Shown here piece after piece: positions 15,166-24,778 of a stretch of DNA of 64,000 bases (the first letter of the stretch is position 1; every line of letters begins with the position of its first letter). A program made the translations under genes and the position numbers. The DNA comes from Streptomyces sp. NRRL F-5727 (GTDB taxonomy: Bacteria > Actinomycetota > Actinomycetes > Streptomycetales > Streptomycetaceae): the NCBI RefSeq assembly GCF_000719555.1, contig NZ_JOGX01000007.1, forward strand, positions 1 to 64,000, in the 5' to 3' direction. A model generated the notes under the pieces. The model was not told the DNA's origin. It did not search any database and saw only the letters and a list, made by a program, of their open reading frames with translations.

Positions 15166-16074
15166 ATGGCCGTCATGACGCACGCGATGCTGAAGGGCTC
15201 CAACGTCCCTCTCGACACCGCGGCCGTACGGGCCGTGCTCCGCTGGACCCCGGGCCCCGGGGTCCCCGACGTGGACGCCTCGGCCCTGGTCCTCGGGCCC
15301 GACGGGCGGGTCCGCTCCGACGAGGACTTCGTCTTCTACAACCAGCCGCGCCACCCCTCGGGGCTGGTGCGGCGGCTGCCGAAGAAGCGGGTCGCGGAGG
15401 CGCTGACGGACACGGTCGAGGCCGACCTCGGCGCGCTCGACCCGTCCATCGACCGGGTGGTGCTCGCCGCGTCCTCGGACGGCGGCACCTTCCGCTCGGT
15501 GACGGACCTGCGGATCGTCCTGTACGACGCCACGGCCGCGGACGGGCGGGAGCCGCTGGCGCTCTTCGACGTGACGGCGGAGACCGGCGAGGAGACCGCG
15601 GTCATCTGCGGCGAGCTGTACCGCCGGGGCGAGGGGTGGAAGTTCCGGGCGGTCGGCCAGGGCTATCCGACCGGCCTGGTGGGCCTGGCGACGGACTTCG
15701 GGATCTCGGTGGACGAGGAGCCCGACGGGGCGCCCGCGGGCGCGGAGACGGCCGCGGAGACGGGCTCCGAGACGGCTGCCGGGGCCCCGGTGGACCCCCT
15801 CGCCGAGACCGCGCTCGTCGACGCCGGCGAGGCGGGTACGGGCTCCGCTCCGCACCCGGACCCCGACGCGACCGTCGTCCACACCCCCAGGCCGCCGTCG
15901 CCGCCCGTGCCGCCGATGCCCGACCGGGCGCCCGCCTACGGCTACCCGCAGGCCCCGGTGCCGGGCCCGGGGCCCGCGTACGGCTATCCGCAGCCGGTGC
16001 CCGCCGGGCAGGGCGCGGAGCCCGTCCAGGAGTTCCGGATGCCGCCGATGGGGCCGCAGTTCCAGCGTCCGTGA
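15166..16074 (+). CDS. TerD-type protein with Pro-rich tail
   Basis: A 302-residue protein. Residues 1-185 are a TerD/stress domain with its calcium-type acidic signatures ([41 protein letters not shown]). Residues 190-302 are an Ala/Glu stretch and then a Pro/Gly/Tyr repeat (PAYGYPQ twice), an apparently disordered extension absent from the two shorter TerD genes nearby. The start at 15166 follows AGGAGG by five bases. It faces away from the HpcH operon, so the shared upstream region may coordinate them. Role: stress or metal-response protein; exact partner unknown. Confidence 0.88.
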   Translation: MAVMTHAMLKGSNVPLDTAAVRAVLRWTPGPGVPDVDASALVLGPDGRVRSDEDFVFYNQPRHPSGLVRRLPKKRVAEALTDTVEADLGALDPSIDRVVLAASSDGGTFRSVTDLRIVLYDATAADGREPLALFDVTAETGEETAVICGELYRRGEGWKFRAVGQGYPTGLVGLATDFGISVDEEPDGAPAGAETAAETGSETAAGAPVDPLAETALVDAGEAGTGSAPHPDPDATVVHTPRPPSPPVPPMPDRAPAYGYPQAPVPGPGPAYGYPQPVPAGQGAEPVQEFRMPPMGPQFQRP

Positions 16075-16133
16075 CGGGTACGGCGACGGAGGCGGCGGCG
16101 CCGGGCGGTCCGGTAAGCCGCCGGGCGCGGCCG

Positions 16134-16871
16134 TCATGCCTTCGACTTGTAGCCGCGGCCCCACTGGAGGCCCCAGCCGTAGAGGCGGTCCAGCTCGGCC
16201 TGGAAGCCGTAGACGAACCGCACCTCGCGCCGGACCATCAGCTCGTCCTTGCTGTTGTCCACGGAGAAGACGGCGCAGGAGCGGGCCTGCGGGGCGCGCT
16301 CGTCCAGCTCGATCTCGATCCGGGGGCCGTTGCTCGGGTAGAGCGTGATCGTGGCGTGGGTGCGGTCGAAGGCCGGCGTCTGGTCGTAGATGTAGGCGAA
16401 GAAGAGCAGCCGCTTGATCTCGTCCTTGTGGTCGAGGTTGACGAAGATCGTCTCCCCTGAGGGGGCGCCGAACCGGTCGTCGCCACTGAGTTTCACGTAC
16501 GGGGCGGCGTTGAGGTCGCCGAAGAAGCCGCCCAGCGGCTGGACGACGCCCTTGCTGCCGTCCTTGAGCTCGTAGAGGCAGCCGAGGTCGAGGTCGACGT
16601 TGACCATGCCCTGGGTGTGCGCCTGGACGACCTCGGGCTTGAAGAACTGGGCCGGGTTGCGCAGCAGCCGGCCGCTCTGCCGGGAGCGGCCCTCGATGTC
16701 GGAGGTCCGCATCCGCCAGGAGAGGTTGACGCGGAGGTTGCCGGTGGCGCCGCCCTGTCGGGCGAGCGAGACCGTGGGGCGGCGCCTGGTCAGGTCGATG
16801 GTGTGGGACGCGCCCACCCCCGTGTCGAAGGACGTCGTCCGCCCCGGAATCAGGTTGTTCCAGAAGGCCAT
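16134..16871 (-). CDS. TerA-like tellurium resistance protein
   Basis: A 245-residue protein beginning MAFWNNLIPGRTTSFD, typical of the TerA branch of the TerD superfamily. The TerD-like core contains VNVDLDLGCLYELKDG, DDRFGAPSGETIFVNLDH and a Phe/Tyr-rich region (LLFFAYIYD). A GTG six codons upstream is an alternative start. It is encoded opposite and tail-to-tail with the Pro-rich TerD gene, 60 bases apart. Two GTGTCACAC palindromes lie in its upstream region. TerA proteins work with TerB/C/D/Z in stress responses; specific function here is inferred. Confidence 0.85.
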   Translation of the reverse strand: MAFWNNLIPGRTTSFDTGVGASHTIDLTRRRPTVSLARQGGATGNLRVNLSWRMRTSDIEGRSRQSGRLLRNPAQFFKPEVVQAHTQGMVNVDLDLGCLYELKDGSKGVVQPLGGFFGDLNAAPYVKLSGDDRFGAPSGETIFVNLDHKDEIKRLLFFAYIYDQTPAFDRTHATITLYPSNGPRIEIELDERAPQARSCAVFSVDNSKDELMVRREVRFVYGFQAELDRLYGWGLQWGRGYKSKA

Positions 16872-16975
16872 CGGGCCCCCACCCCCCACATCGGTCGCCT
16901 TGCCCGGCCGTCACGCGCCTGCGGGGCGACCGGACGGGCCGGCCGCCCCGCAGGGAAGCGTTCCTCATTGTCCCC

Positions 16976-17027
16976 GGTGTCACACCCCGTGGCGGGGCGC
17001 ACACCCGGGTGCAGGGTGTCACACCCC
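16976..17027. promoter_or_regulatory. Paired GTGTCACAC palindromes upstream of terA-like gene
   Basis: GGTGTCACACCCC occurs at 16976-16988 and again at 17015-17027 (39-base period), each centred on GTGTCACAC, with CACCCGGGTG (17002-17011) between. The right copy overlaps the DUF475 stop codon. The arrangement suits a dimeric regulator bound at two sites before the terA-like gene. Confidence 0.45.
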
Positions 17028-18167
17028 GGAGCTCACCTCGGCCTTGTCGTCCGAGGAGCCGGAGCCGCCCCCGGCCGCCGCCTGCGCGCGGTTGCGGCGG
17101 ACGGAGGACCAGAAGGACCAGGCGATCAGGACGACGCCGATGAGGCCGGTGATGACCTCGTTGATCTCGTACTGGATGGTGATCAGGAGCAGCACCGCGA
17201 GGGCGCCGATGGCGTAGTGCGCGCCGTGCTCCAGGTACACGTAGTCGTCCAGGGTGCCCTGCTTGACCAGGTAGACCGTGAGCGACCGGACGTACATGGC
17301 GCCGACGCCGAGGCCGAGCGCCATCAGCACGATGTCGTTGGTGATGGCGAAGGCGCCGATGACGCCGTCGAAGGAGAAGGAGGCGTCGAGGACCTCCAGG
17401 TACAGGAACATGAAGAAGGCGGCCTTGCCGGCGAGCTGGACGGCGGACACCTTCTTGCCGCTGCGCTTGGCCTCTTCCTCGGCCTCGTGCTCGCGCTCCT
17501 CTTCCTCCTCCAGCTTGTTCTCGAAGAAGCCGGAGAGACCGCCGACGACGAGGTACGTGATGAGGCCGGCGATGCCGGAGATGAGGACCGTCTGCGCCTT
17601 GTCGACGTGCATGCCGCCGTGCTGGTGGGCGTGGGTCGCGAAGGTCATCGAGGTGACGAGCAGGACGATCAGCGCGATGCAGACCGACAGCATGTCGACC
17701 TTGCCGAGCTTGGCCAGCGGGCGCTCCAGCCAGCCGAGCCACTTGATGTCACGGTCCTCGAAGATGAAGTCGAGGAAGATCATCAGCAGGAACATGCCAC
17801 CGAAGGCGGCGATCGACGGGTGCGCGTCGGTGACGAGCTCCTCGTACCTGTTCGGATCGCTGAATGCCAGGTCGACCGCCTCGATGGGGCCGATCTTGGC
17901 GCTGATCGCGACGATCACGACGGGGAAGACCAGCCGCATTCCGAACACGGCGATCAGAATGCCGATGGTGAGGAAGATCTTCTGCCAGAAGGCATTCATC
18001 TTCTTCAGGATGCCGGCGTTGACCACCGCGTTGTCGAAGGAGAGCGAGATCTCGAGGATGCACAGGATGGCGACGACCCCGAACGCCTCCCACCCCCCGT
18101 AGAGCACCGCTGCGACCAGGCCGAGCGCGGTGATCGCGAACGACCAGCCGAAGGTTTTCAGAACCAC
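17019..18167 (-). CDS. TerC-like DUF475 membrane protein
   Basis: A 382-residue integral membrane protein with about 9 helices. It contains two related intramembrane acidic motifs, ISLSFDNAVVNAGIL (about 41-55) and LDASFSFDGVIGAF (about 265-278), as in TerC/DUF475 proteins proposed to handle metal ions. A cytoplasmic loop near 220-240 is highly charged (LEEEEEREHEAEEEAKR). A His cluster (THAHQHGGMH) near 180 may bind metal. GTG start after GGGGTAGG. It lies in a same-strand row with TerA and two TerD genes. The transported ion is not known. Confidence 0.87.
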   Translation of the reverse strand: MVLKTFGWSFAITALGLVAAVLYGGWEAFGVVAILCILEISLSFDNAVVNAGILKKMNAFWQKIFLTIGILIAVFGMRLVFPVVIVAISAKIGPIEAVDLAFSDPNRYEELVTDAHPSIAAFGGMFLLMIFLDFIFEDRDIKWLGWLERPLAKLGKVDMLSVCIALIVLLVTSMTFATHAHQHGGMHVDKAQTVLISGIAGLITYLVVGGLSGFFENKLEEEEEREHEAEEEAKRSGKKVSAVQLAGKAAFFMFLYLEVLDASFSFDGVIGAFAITNDIVLMALGLGVGAMYVRSLTVYLVKQGTLDDYVYLEHGAHYAIGALAVLLLITIQYEINEVITGLIGVVLIAWSFWSSVRRNRAQAAAGGGSGSSDDKAEVSSGV

Positions 18168-18196
18168 TGCCTACCCCATTGTGTGATAACGCGGCT

Positions 18197-18772
18197 TTAC
18201 GAAACGTTGACCCCGAAGTCTAGAGCGATGCCCCGCAGTCCGGACGCGTACCCCTGGCCGACCGCGCGGAACTTCCATTCGCCGTTGTAGCGGTAGAGCT
18301 CGCCGAAGATCATCGCGGTCTCGGTGGAGGCGTCCTCGGAGAGGTCGTAGCGGGCCAGTTCCTGACCGTCCGCCTGGTTCACCACCCGGATGAAGGCGTT
18401 GCTGACCTGACCGAAGGTCTGGCCGCGGTTGTCGGCGTCGTGGATGGAGACCGGGAAGACGATCTTGTCGCACTGGGGCGGCACCCGGGTGAGGTCGACG
18501 ATGAGCGACTCGTCGTCCCCGTCGCCCTCGCCGGTCAGGTTGTCACCGGTGTGCTCGACGGAACCCTCGGGGCTGCGCAGCTGGTTGTAGAAGACGAAGT
18601 ACTCGTCGCCGAGGACCCGGCCCGCCTGGCACATCAGGGCGCTGGCGTCGAGGTCGAAGGGGGCTCCGGTGGTGGACCGCGCGTCCCAGCCGAGGCCCAC
18701 GAGGACCTTGGTGAGGTTGGGTGCGGCCTTGGAGAGGGAGACGTTGCCTCCCTTGGCGAGCGTGACGCCCAT
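18197..18772 (-). CDS. TerD-family protein
   Basis: A 191-residue canonical Ter[16 protein letters not shown] start, [19 protein letters not shown], acidic GEGDGDDES, and the C-terminal [19 protein letters not shown] block. The start follows GGGGAGGAA. It is cytoplasmic and predicted to bind calcium by family analogy. It is a close paralog of the next gene (same length), suggesting a tandem duplication. It lies 29 bases upstream of the DUF475 start, likely one transcript. Confidence 0.92.
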   Translation of the reverse strand: MGVTLAKGGNVSLSKAAPNLTKVLVGLGWDARSTTGAPFDLDASALMCQAGRVLGDEYFVFYNQLRSPEGSVEHTGDNLTGEGDGDDESLIVDLTRVPPQCDKIVFPVSIHDADNRGQTFGQVSNAFIRVVNQADGQELARYDLSEDASTETAMIFGELYRYNGEWKFRAVGQGYASGLRGIALDFGVNVS

Positions 18773-18915
18773 GGTGTTCGGTTCCTCCCCGGTGGTTACT
18801 GCTGCCATGAGGCACGTCCGGCGCCGCACGAGAGGTGCGGCGCCGGACGTCGTCGAGCGGGGTCCGGTCCCGGGCCTCGACGGCCCGGCCCCGGACGGCC
18901 CTGCAGGTGTTCGGC

Positions 18916-19491
18916 TCAGACGTTGACGCCGAAGTCCTGCGCGATGCCGCGCAGGCCCGAGGCGTAACCCTGGCCGACCGCGCGGAACTTCCACTCCGCG
19001 CCGTGGCGGTACAGCTCGCCGAAGACCATGGCGGTCTCGGTCGAGGCGTCCTCGGAGAGGTCGTACCGCGCGATCTCGGCGCCGCCGGCCTGGTTCACGA
19101 CGCGGATGAACGCGTTGCGCACCTGGCCGAAGGACTGCTGGCGGTTCTCGGCGTCGTAGATGGACACCGGGAAGACGATCTTGGCCACGTCGGCCGGGAC
19201 GCCGGCCAGGTTGACCTTGACCTGCTCGTCGTCGCCCTCGCCCTCACCGGTGAGGTTGTCACCGGTGTGCTCGACGGAACCGTCGGCGCTCTTGAGGTTG
19301 TTGAAGAAGACGAAGTCCTGGTCGTTGCGCACCTTGCCGGCCTCGCTCACCAGGATGGCGCTGGCGTCGAGGTCGAAGTCCGTACCGGTGGTGGTACGGA
19401 CGTCCCAGCCCAGACCGACGGTCACGGCGGTGAGGCCAGGGGCCTCCTTGGTCAGCGAGACGTTGCCGCCCTTGCTGAGGCTGACTCCCAC
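18916..19491 (-). CDS. TerD-family protein
   Basis: A 191-residue TerD paralog beginning with GTG ([15 protein letters not shown]), chosen because GGAGGG lies just upstream; ATGs five and six codons earlier are possible. Family blocks: [48 protein letters not shown]. It has one fewer Cys than its neighbour and differs mainly in the N-terminal half. It is first in the row terD-terD-DUF475-terA, all on the minus strand. Stress protein by family; details inferred. Confidence 0.92.
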   Translation of the reverse strand: MGVSLSKGGNVSLTKEAPGLTAVTVGLGWDVRTTTGTDFDLDASAILVSEAGKVRNDQDFVFFNNLKSADGSVEHTGDNLTGEGEGDDEQVKVNLAGVPADVAKIVFPVSIYDAENRQQSFGQVRNAFIRVVNQAGGAEIARYDLSEDASTETAMVFGELYRHGAEWKFRAVGQGYASGLRGIAQDFGVNV

Positions 19492-19656
19492 GAGTCCCTC
19501 CATCATTGGTTTCCAGGGGCAGCGCCCCCGGTCGTGCGTTGGCATCGGATCAACGACTGGATCCTAGTGACGGGTTCCCAGTCGAAACAGGCGATTCGCC
19601 CGGGGATTCGGGGGATGTCGGCGCGGACCGCCGATTCCGGGCCCGGGGCGGCGGGC

Positions 19657-20115
19657 TCAGAGGGTCTCGAGCGCCTTCACGTACGCGTCGAGGTCGCGGG
19701 CGTCCGGCAGGGCGTTGACGACCGTCCAGCGGACGACGCCCTCCTTGTCGATGATGAAGGTGCCCCGGACGGCGCAGCCCTTGTCCTCGTCGAAGACGCC
19801 GTAGGCGCGGGACGCCTCGCCGTGCTTCCAGAAGTCGGAGAGCAGCGGGTACTCCAGGCCCTCCTGCTCGGCGAAGACGCGCAGGGTGTGGATGGAGTCG
19901 TTGGAGACGGCGAGCAGCTGGGTGTCGTCGTTGACGAACTTCGGCAGGTTGTCCCGGAGCTCGCACAGCTCGCCGGTGCACACGCTGGTGAAGGCGAACG
20001 GGTAGAAGAGCAGCACCACGTTCTTCTCGCCGCGGTAGTCGGACAGCTTCACGGTGCGGCCGTGGTTGTCCTTGAGCTCGAAATCGGGGGCCTTGGTGCC
20101 GACCTCGATCGCCAT
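19657..20115 (-). CDS. Peroxiredoxin (AhpE/BCP-like)
   Basis: A 152-residue thiol peroxidase. The peroxidatic cysteine lies in FYPFAFTSVCTGELC near residue 45; a second Cys four residues later matches BCP/AhpE patterns. The thioredoxin fold is complete and there is no signal peptide. It reduces hydroperoxides in the cytoplasm using a thiol partner not encoded nearby. The next upstream gene is DUF3052, separated by a strong terminator, so it has its own promoter. Confidence 0.92.
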   Translation of the reverse strand: MAIEVGTKAPDFELKDNHGRTVKLSDYRGEKNVVLLFYPFAFTSVCTGELCELRDNLPKFVNDDTQLLAVSNDSIHTLRVFAEQEGLEYPLLSDFWKHGEASRAYGVFDEDKGCAVRGTFIIDKEGVVRWTVVNALPDARDLDAYVKALETL

Positions 20116-20232
20116 CGCGTACGCATCCCTTCGACGGGGCCCGGCCTCTGGGCCGAACCGGTGAACCCCACCCTACGGCCTGGCCGGCGGGCTCCCGCGC
20201 GAGCCCGGGGGCGGACGGCCGGGGACGCGCGA

Positions 20233-20262
20233 AAGCCCCCGCCGGGGCACCGGCGGGGGCTT
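20233..20262 (-). terminator. Terminator of the DUF3052 gene
   Basis: A perfect 13-bp hairpin (20233-20245 with 20250-20262, loop GGCA) lies 15 bases past the DUF3052 stop. Its left arm starts AAG and its right arm ends CTT. Confidence 0.85.
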
Positions 20263-20277
20263 CGCGCAGCAGGGGGA

Positions 20278-20700
20278 TCAGCGCTTGGGAGCGACCAGGC
20301 GGGTGCCCGTCCAGTCCTTCGCGACGCTGATGCTCTTGGACTGGGAGAGCCCAGCGGTCTGCGCGGCATCGTTGATGTCGCTCGGCTCGATGTAGCCGTC
20401 GCGGCCGGTCTTCGGAGTCAGCAGCCAGATGTTGCCGCCGTCCTCCAGCAGACCGATGCTGTCCACCAGTGCGTCGGTGAGATCACCGTCCTCGTCGCGG
20501 AACCAGAGGACGACGGCGTCGGCGACGTCGTCGTACTCCTCGTCCATGAGTTCCTGGCCGATGATGGACTCGATGCCTTCACGGAGATCCTGGTCGACGT
20601 CGTCGTCGTAGCCGATCTCCTGGACCACCTGTCCGGGCTCGAACCCCAGCCTCGCCGCCGGGTTGGTCCGCTCCTCCGCGTGGTCCGCGGTCGCGCTCAC
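20278..20700 (-). CDS. DUF3052 family protein
   Basis: A 140-residue acidic cytoplasmic protein of a family confined to actinobacteria. Conserved parts include LGFEPGQVVQEIGYDDDVD, ADAVVLWFRDEDGDL and NIWLLTPKTGRDGYIEPSDI. The GTG at 20700 was chosen because of AGGAGG nine bases upstream. Orthologs are usually next to aceE, as here, in divergent orientation, but the function is unknown. It is followed by a strong terminator. Confidence 0.85.
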   Translation of the reverse strand: MSATADHAEERTNPAARLGFEPGQVVQEIGYDDDVDQDLREGIESIIGQELMDEEYDDVADAVVLWFRDEDGDLTDALVDSIGLLEDGGNIWLLTPKTGRDGYIEPSDINDAAQTAGLSQSKSISVAKDWTGTRLVAPKR

Positions 20701-21144
20701 GGCTTGCCTCCTGATCATGTATCGGAAAATGCTCGGGCCGCGCATGCGCGCGGCGCTGGCCGTAGTCCACACGTGACGGGGCGGATCGCGCAAGTACCCG
20801 GCCGTGGAGACCGCCGAAACGGTGACGTTTGGGGCCGTCTCACCGCAACTTCCGGCGGCTTTCGACAGCGCTCCGTGATCGGGCGTACACGATTCGTCCC
20901 GCTACGCGGGCTTCTGCGGTTTCAGTCTGCCGAACGCTCTGCCGAAACGCATGCGCGGATTGGGCGTAAGGTTGCGATTTGACCGCACCCGGTGCGCAGG
21001 AACGGCGCGGAGAGGGTTACCTCTCGGTAAAGATGACGTGTGCCGCGAGCCGGGTACACGATGGACGTTCCCGGCCTCGGACATCCCGGCCTCAAAGGGG
21101 CTCCCCTCCCTCGTGGGGCTCCCCCCGACCAGCGAAGGAACAGC
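20701..21144. promoter_or_regulatory. Divergent control region between DUF3052 and aceE
   Basis: These 444 bases hold no convincing gene. An AT-richer stretch near 20716-20732 is the likely DUF3052 promoter. At 21010-21030 two overlapping inverted repeats compete for the same bases: GAGAGG-GTTA-CCTCTC and TTACC-TCTC-GGTAA. They lie about 115 bases before aceE and could be an operator or alternative RNA hairpins. No clear -10/-35 pair for aceE was found. Confidence 0.45.
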
Positions 21145-23877
21145 GTGGCTCCCGGATCCGATCGCAACCCGATCATCATTGGCGGCCTTCCCAGCCAGGT
21201 CCCGGATTTCGACCCCGAAGAGACCCAGGAGTGGCTCGACTCCCTCGACGCGGCCGTCGACGAGCGGGGCCGGGAGCGGGCCCGCTATCTGATGCTCCGG
21301 CTGATCGAGCGCGCCCGCGAGAAGCGGGTGGCCGTGCCCGAGATGCGCAGCACGGACTACGTCAACACCATCGCGACCAGGGACGAGCCCTTCTTCCCCG
21401 GCAACGAGGAGATCGAGCGCAGGGTCCTCAACGCCACCCGGTGGAACGCGGCCGTGATGGTCTCGCGCGCGCAGCGCCCGGGTATCGGCGTCGGCGGTCA
21501 CATCGCGACCTTCGCCTCCTCCGCCTCCCTCTACGACGTGGGCTTCAACCACTTCTTCCGGGGCAAGGACGAGGGCGACGGCGGCGACCAGATCTTCTTC
21601 CAGGGCCACGCCTCCCCCGGCATCTACGCCCGCGCCTTCCTGCTGGACCGGCTGTCGGCGACCCAGCTCGACGGCTTCCGCCAGGAGAAGTCGAAGTACC
21701 CGAACGGCCTGTCGTCCTACCCGCACCCGCGGCTGATGCCGGACTTCTGGGAGTTCCCGACGGTGTCGATGGGCCTCGGCCCGCTCGGCGCGATCTACCA
21801 GGCCCGGATGAACCGGTACATGGAGGCGCGCGGGATCGCCGACACCTCCAAGTCCCATGTGTGGGCCTTCCTCGGGGACGGCGAGATGGACGAGGTCGAG
21901 TCGCTCGGCCAGCTCTCCATCGCGGCCCGCGAGGGCCTGGACAACCTCACCTTCGTCGTCAACTGCAACCTCCAGCGGCTCGACGGCCCGGTCCGCGGCA
22001 ACGGCAAGATCATCCAGGAGCTGGAGTCGATCTTCCGGGGCAACGGCTGGAACGTCATCAAGCTGATCTGGGACCGCTCCTGGGACCCGCTGCTCGCCCA
22101 GGACCGGGACGGCATCCTGGTGAACAAGCTGAACACCACGCCGGACGGGCAGTTCCAGACGTACGCGACGGAGACCGGCGCGTACATCCGCGACCACTTC
22201 TTCGGCGACGACCACCGGCTGCGGGCGATGGTCGAGTCGATGTCGGACCAGCAGATCCTGCACCTGGGCCGCGGCGGCCACGACCACAAGAAGATCTACG
22301 CGGCCTATGCGGCGGCCAAGGCCCACAAGGGCCAGCCGACGGTGATCCTGGCCCAGACCGTCAAGGGCTGGACCCTCGGCCCGAACTTCGAGGGCCGCAA
22401 CGCCACCCACCAGATGAAGAAGCTGACGGTCGACGACCTCAAGCGCTTCCGCGACCGGCTGCACATCCCGGTGACCGACAAGGAGCTGGAGTCCGGCCTG
22501 CCGCCGTACTACCACCCGGGCCGGGACTCCGAGGAGATCCAGTACATGCACGACCGGCGCAACGCGCTGGGCGGCTACGTGCCCACCCGGGTGGTGCGCT
22601 CCCGGCCGCTGGCGCTGCCGGACGACAAGACCTACGCCGCGGTCCGCAAGGGCTCGGGCCAGCAGTCGATCGCCACCACGATGGCCTTCGTCCGGCTGCT
22701 GAAGGACCTGATGCGGGACAAGGAGATCGGCAAGCGCTTCGTGCTGATCGCGCCGGACGAGTACCGCACCTTCGGCATGGACTCCTTCTTCCCGAGCGCC
22801 AAGATCTACAACCCGCTGGGGCAGCAGTACGAGGCGGTGGACCGTGAACTCCTCCTCGCCTACAAGGAGTCCCCGACCGGCCAGATGCTGCACGACGGCA
22901 TCTCCGAGGCCGGCTGCACGGCCTCGCTGATCGCCGCCGGCTCGGCCTACGCCACCCACGGCGAGCCGCTGATCCCGGTCTACGTCTTCTACTCGATGTT
23001 CGGCTTCCAGCGGACCGGCGACCAGTTCTGGCAGATGGCCGACCAGCTCGCGCGCGGTTTCGTCCTGGGCGCCACCGCCGGCCGCACCACGCTGACCGGC
23101 GAGGGCCTCCAGCACGCGGACGGTCACTCGCACCTCCTCGCTTCGACGAACCCGGCCTGCATCTCCTACGACCCGGCGTTCGGCTTCGAGATCGCGCACA
23201 TCGTCAAGGACGGTCTGCGCCGGATGTACGGCCCCCAGGCGGAGGACGTCTTCTACTACCTGACGGTCTACAACGAGCCGATCCAGCACCCGGCCGAGCC
23301 GGAGGACGTGGACGTGGAGGGCATCCTCCAGGGCATCCACCTCTTCCGGCGCGCCGAGGCGGGCACGATCCCGGCGCAGATCATGGCCTCGGGCGTCGCC
23401 GTCCCGTGGGCGATCGAGGCGCAGCGGATCCTCGCCGAGGAGTGGAACGTGAAGGCCGACGTCTGGTCCGCGACCTCCTGGAACGAGCTGCGCCGCGAGG
23501 CGGTGGCGGTCGAGGAGCACAACCTGCTCCACCCGGACGAGGAGCAGCGCGTCCCGTACGTCACCCGCAAGCTCCAGGCCGCCGAGGGCCCCTTCGTGGC
23601 GGTCTCGGACTGGATGCGTTCGGTGCCGGACCAGATCGCCCGCTGGGTCCCCGGCTCGTACACCTCCCTCGGTGCGGACGGTTTCGGTTTCGCGGACACC
23701 CGCGGCGCCGCCCGCCGGTACTTCCACATCGACGCCCAGTCGGTGGTCCTCGCGGTGCTGACCGAGCTGGCCCGTGACGGCAAGGTGGACCGTGCGGTCC
23801 TGAAGCAGGCGGTGGACCGCTACCAGCTGCTCGACGTGGCGGCCGCCGACCCGGGCCCGGCGGGCGGCGACGCCTGA
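21145..23877 (+). CDS. aceE: Pyruvate dehydrogenase E1 component, homodimeric
   Basis: A 910-residue thiamin-diphosphate enzyme that decarboxylates pyruvate and acetylates the E2 lipoyl group in the pyruvate dehydrogenase complex. Full-length AceE: N-terminal [18 protein letters not shown], ThDP motif GDGEMDE near 245 followed about 30 residues on by NCNLQRLDG, then a transketolase-like middle and a C-terminal domain with [13 protein letters not shown] 21145 follows GAAGGAA; codons upstream in frame are not conserved. It is monocistronic. Actinomycetes use this homodimeric E1 with E2/E3 encoded elsewhere. Confidence 0.97.
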   Translation: MAPGSDRNPIIIGGLPSQVPDFDPEETQEWLDSLDAAVDERGRERARYLMLRLIERAREKRVAVPEMRSTDYVNTIATRDEPFFPGNEEIERRVLNATRWNAAVMVSRAQRPGIGVGGHIATFASSASLYDVGFNHFFRGKDEGDGGDQIFFQGHASPGIYARAFLLDRLSATQLDGFRQEKSKYPNGLSSYPHPRLMPDFWEFPTVSMGLGPLGAIYQARMNRYMEARGIADTSKSHVWAFLGDGEMDEVESLGQLSIAAREGLDNLTFVVNCNLQRLDGPVRGNGKIIQELESIFRGNGWNVIKLIWDRSWDPLLAQDRDGILVNKLNTTPDGQFQTYATETGAYIRDHFFGDDHRLRAMVESMSDQQILHLGRGGHDHKKIYAAYAAAKAHKGQPTVILAQTVKGWTLGPNFEGRNATHQMKKLTVDDLKRFRDRLHIPVTDKELESGLPPYYHPGRDSEEIQYMHDRRNALGGYVPTRVVRSRPLALPDDKTYAAVRKGSGQQSIATTMAFVRLLKDLMRDKEIGKRFVLIAPDEYRTFGMDSFFPSAKIYNPLGQQYEAVDRELLLAYKESPTGQMLHDGISEAGCTASLIAAGSAYATHGEPLIPVYVFYSMFGFQRTGDQFWQMADQLARGFVLGATAGRTTLTGEGLQHADGHSHLLASTNPACISYDPAFGFEIAHIVKDGLRRMYGPQAEDVFYYLTVYNEPIQHPAEPEDVDVEGILQGIHLFRRAEAGTIPAQIMASGVAVPWAIEAQRILAEEWNVKADVWSATSWNELRREAVAVEEHNLLHPDEEQRVPYVTRKLQAAEGPFVAVSDWMRSVPDQIARWVPGSYTSLGADGFGFADTRGAARRYFHIDAQSVVLAVLTELARDGKVDRAVLKQAVDRYQLLDVAAADPGPAGGDA

Positions 23878-23962
23878 CGGAGCCCGCGGGGCGACAGTGC
23901 CTGGTGAGGGGCGGTGGGACCGGCGGTCCCGCCGCCCCTCGGCATTCCTTACGATTCCCCGC

Positions 23963-24778
23963 ATGTCCGTGAAGAAGGAGCGCCCCCTGAAGGTCCGCTG
24001 GGAAGAGCGCACCCAGACCCCGCTGCTGGTGCTGGCGGTGGCCTTCGGCATCGCGTACGCGGTGCCGATCATCACGCCGGGCGCCGAGCCGTCGGTGCTC
24101 CGGCTGTGCCACTACGTGGAGTGGGCGGTGTGGGGCGCCTTCGCGGTGGACTATCTGGTCCGGCTGCTGCTCGCCTCCTCCCGCTGGACCTTCGTCCGCT
24201 CCCACCCCCTCGATCTGCTCGCGGTCGTGCTGCCGCTGGTGCAGCCGCTGCGGCTGCTGCGTGTGGTCTCCACCCTCCTCCTCGTGGGCCGGCGGGCCCG
24301 GATGGCCCCGCAGATCACGCTCACCACCTATGTGGCGGGCGCGGTGGTCGGACTGATGATGTTCGGCTCGCTGGCGGTGCTGCACGTGGAGCGGGACGCC
24401 CCGGACGGCAACATCAAGACCCTGGGCGACGCCGTCTGGTGGTCGTTCACCACGATGACGACGGTCGGGTACGGCGACCACGCGCCGACGACGGGGCTGG
24501 GCCGGGTGCTCGCGGTCGGTCTGATGCTGTCGGGCATCGCCCTGCTGGGTGTCGTCACCGCCAACATCGCGGCCTGGTTCATCGCCCGCTTCGAGCGGGA
24601 CGACGCGGTGGAGCGGCGTCAGACGGAGCTCCTGGAGGCGCTGACCCGGGAGGTCCGCGAGCTCCGCGCCGAGGTCGCCCGCCTCTCGGGCCCGGTGCCC
24701 CCGCAGACCACGGCGCCGGAGGCCGTACCGGACGCGGCCGCGCCGGAGCCGGGGGCGGCTATCGCTCCCACAGCTTGA
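23963..24778 (+). CDS. Voltage-gated-type potassium channel
   Basis: A 271-residue membrane protein. Six hydrophobic segments lie between residues 20 and 215, including an S4-like arginine run (VQPLRLLRVV...GRRAR). The pore carries the K+ selectivity filter TVGYGD near residue 169. The C-terminal region (residues 215-250) is a coiled coil (ERRQTELLEALTREVRELRAEVARL) followed by a Pro/Ala tail, and may aid tetramer assembly. The last 20 bases overlap the convergent I36 inhibitor gene. Confidence 0.93.
   Translation: MSVKKERPLKVRWEERTQTPLLVLAVAFGIAYAVPIITPGAEPSVLRLCHYVEWAVWGAFAVDYLVRLLLASSRWTFVRSHPLDLLAVVLPLVQPLRLLRVVSTLLLVGRRARMAPQITLTTYVAGAVVGLMMFGSLAVLHVERDAPDGNIKTLGDAVWWSFTTMTTVGYGDHAPTTGLGRVLAVGLMLSGIALLGVVTANIAAWFIARFERDDAVERRQTELLEALTREVRELRAEVARLSGPVPPQTTAPEAVPDAAAPEPGAAIAPTA

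Noticed and set aside
13771..17742. A minus-strand open frame of about 1320 codons reaching into the DUF475 gene
   Set aside because: Only 13771-14943 matches a family; the rest crosses genes on the opposite strand and has shadow composition.
20902..24075. Long minus-strand open frame opposite aceE
   Set aside because: Composition is Arg/His/Val-rich without any motif, and it is fully antisense to a certain gene.
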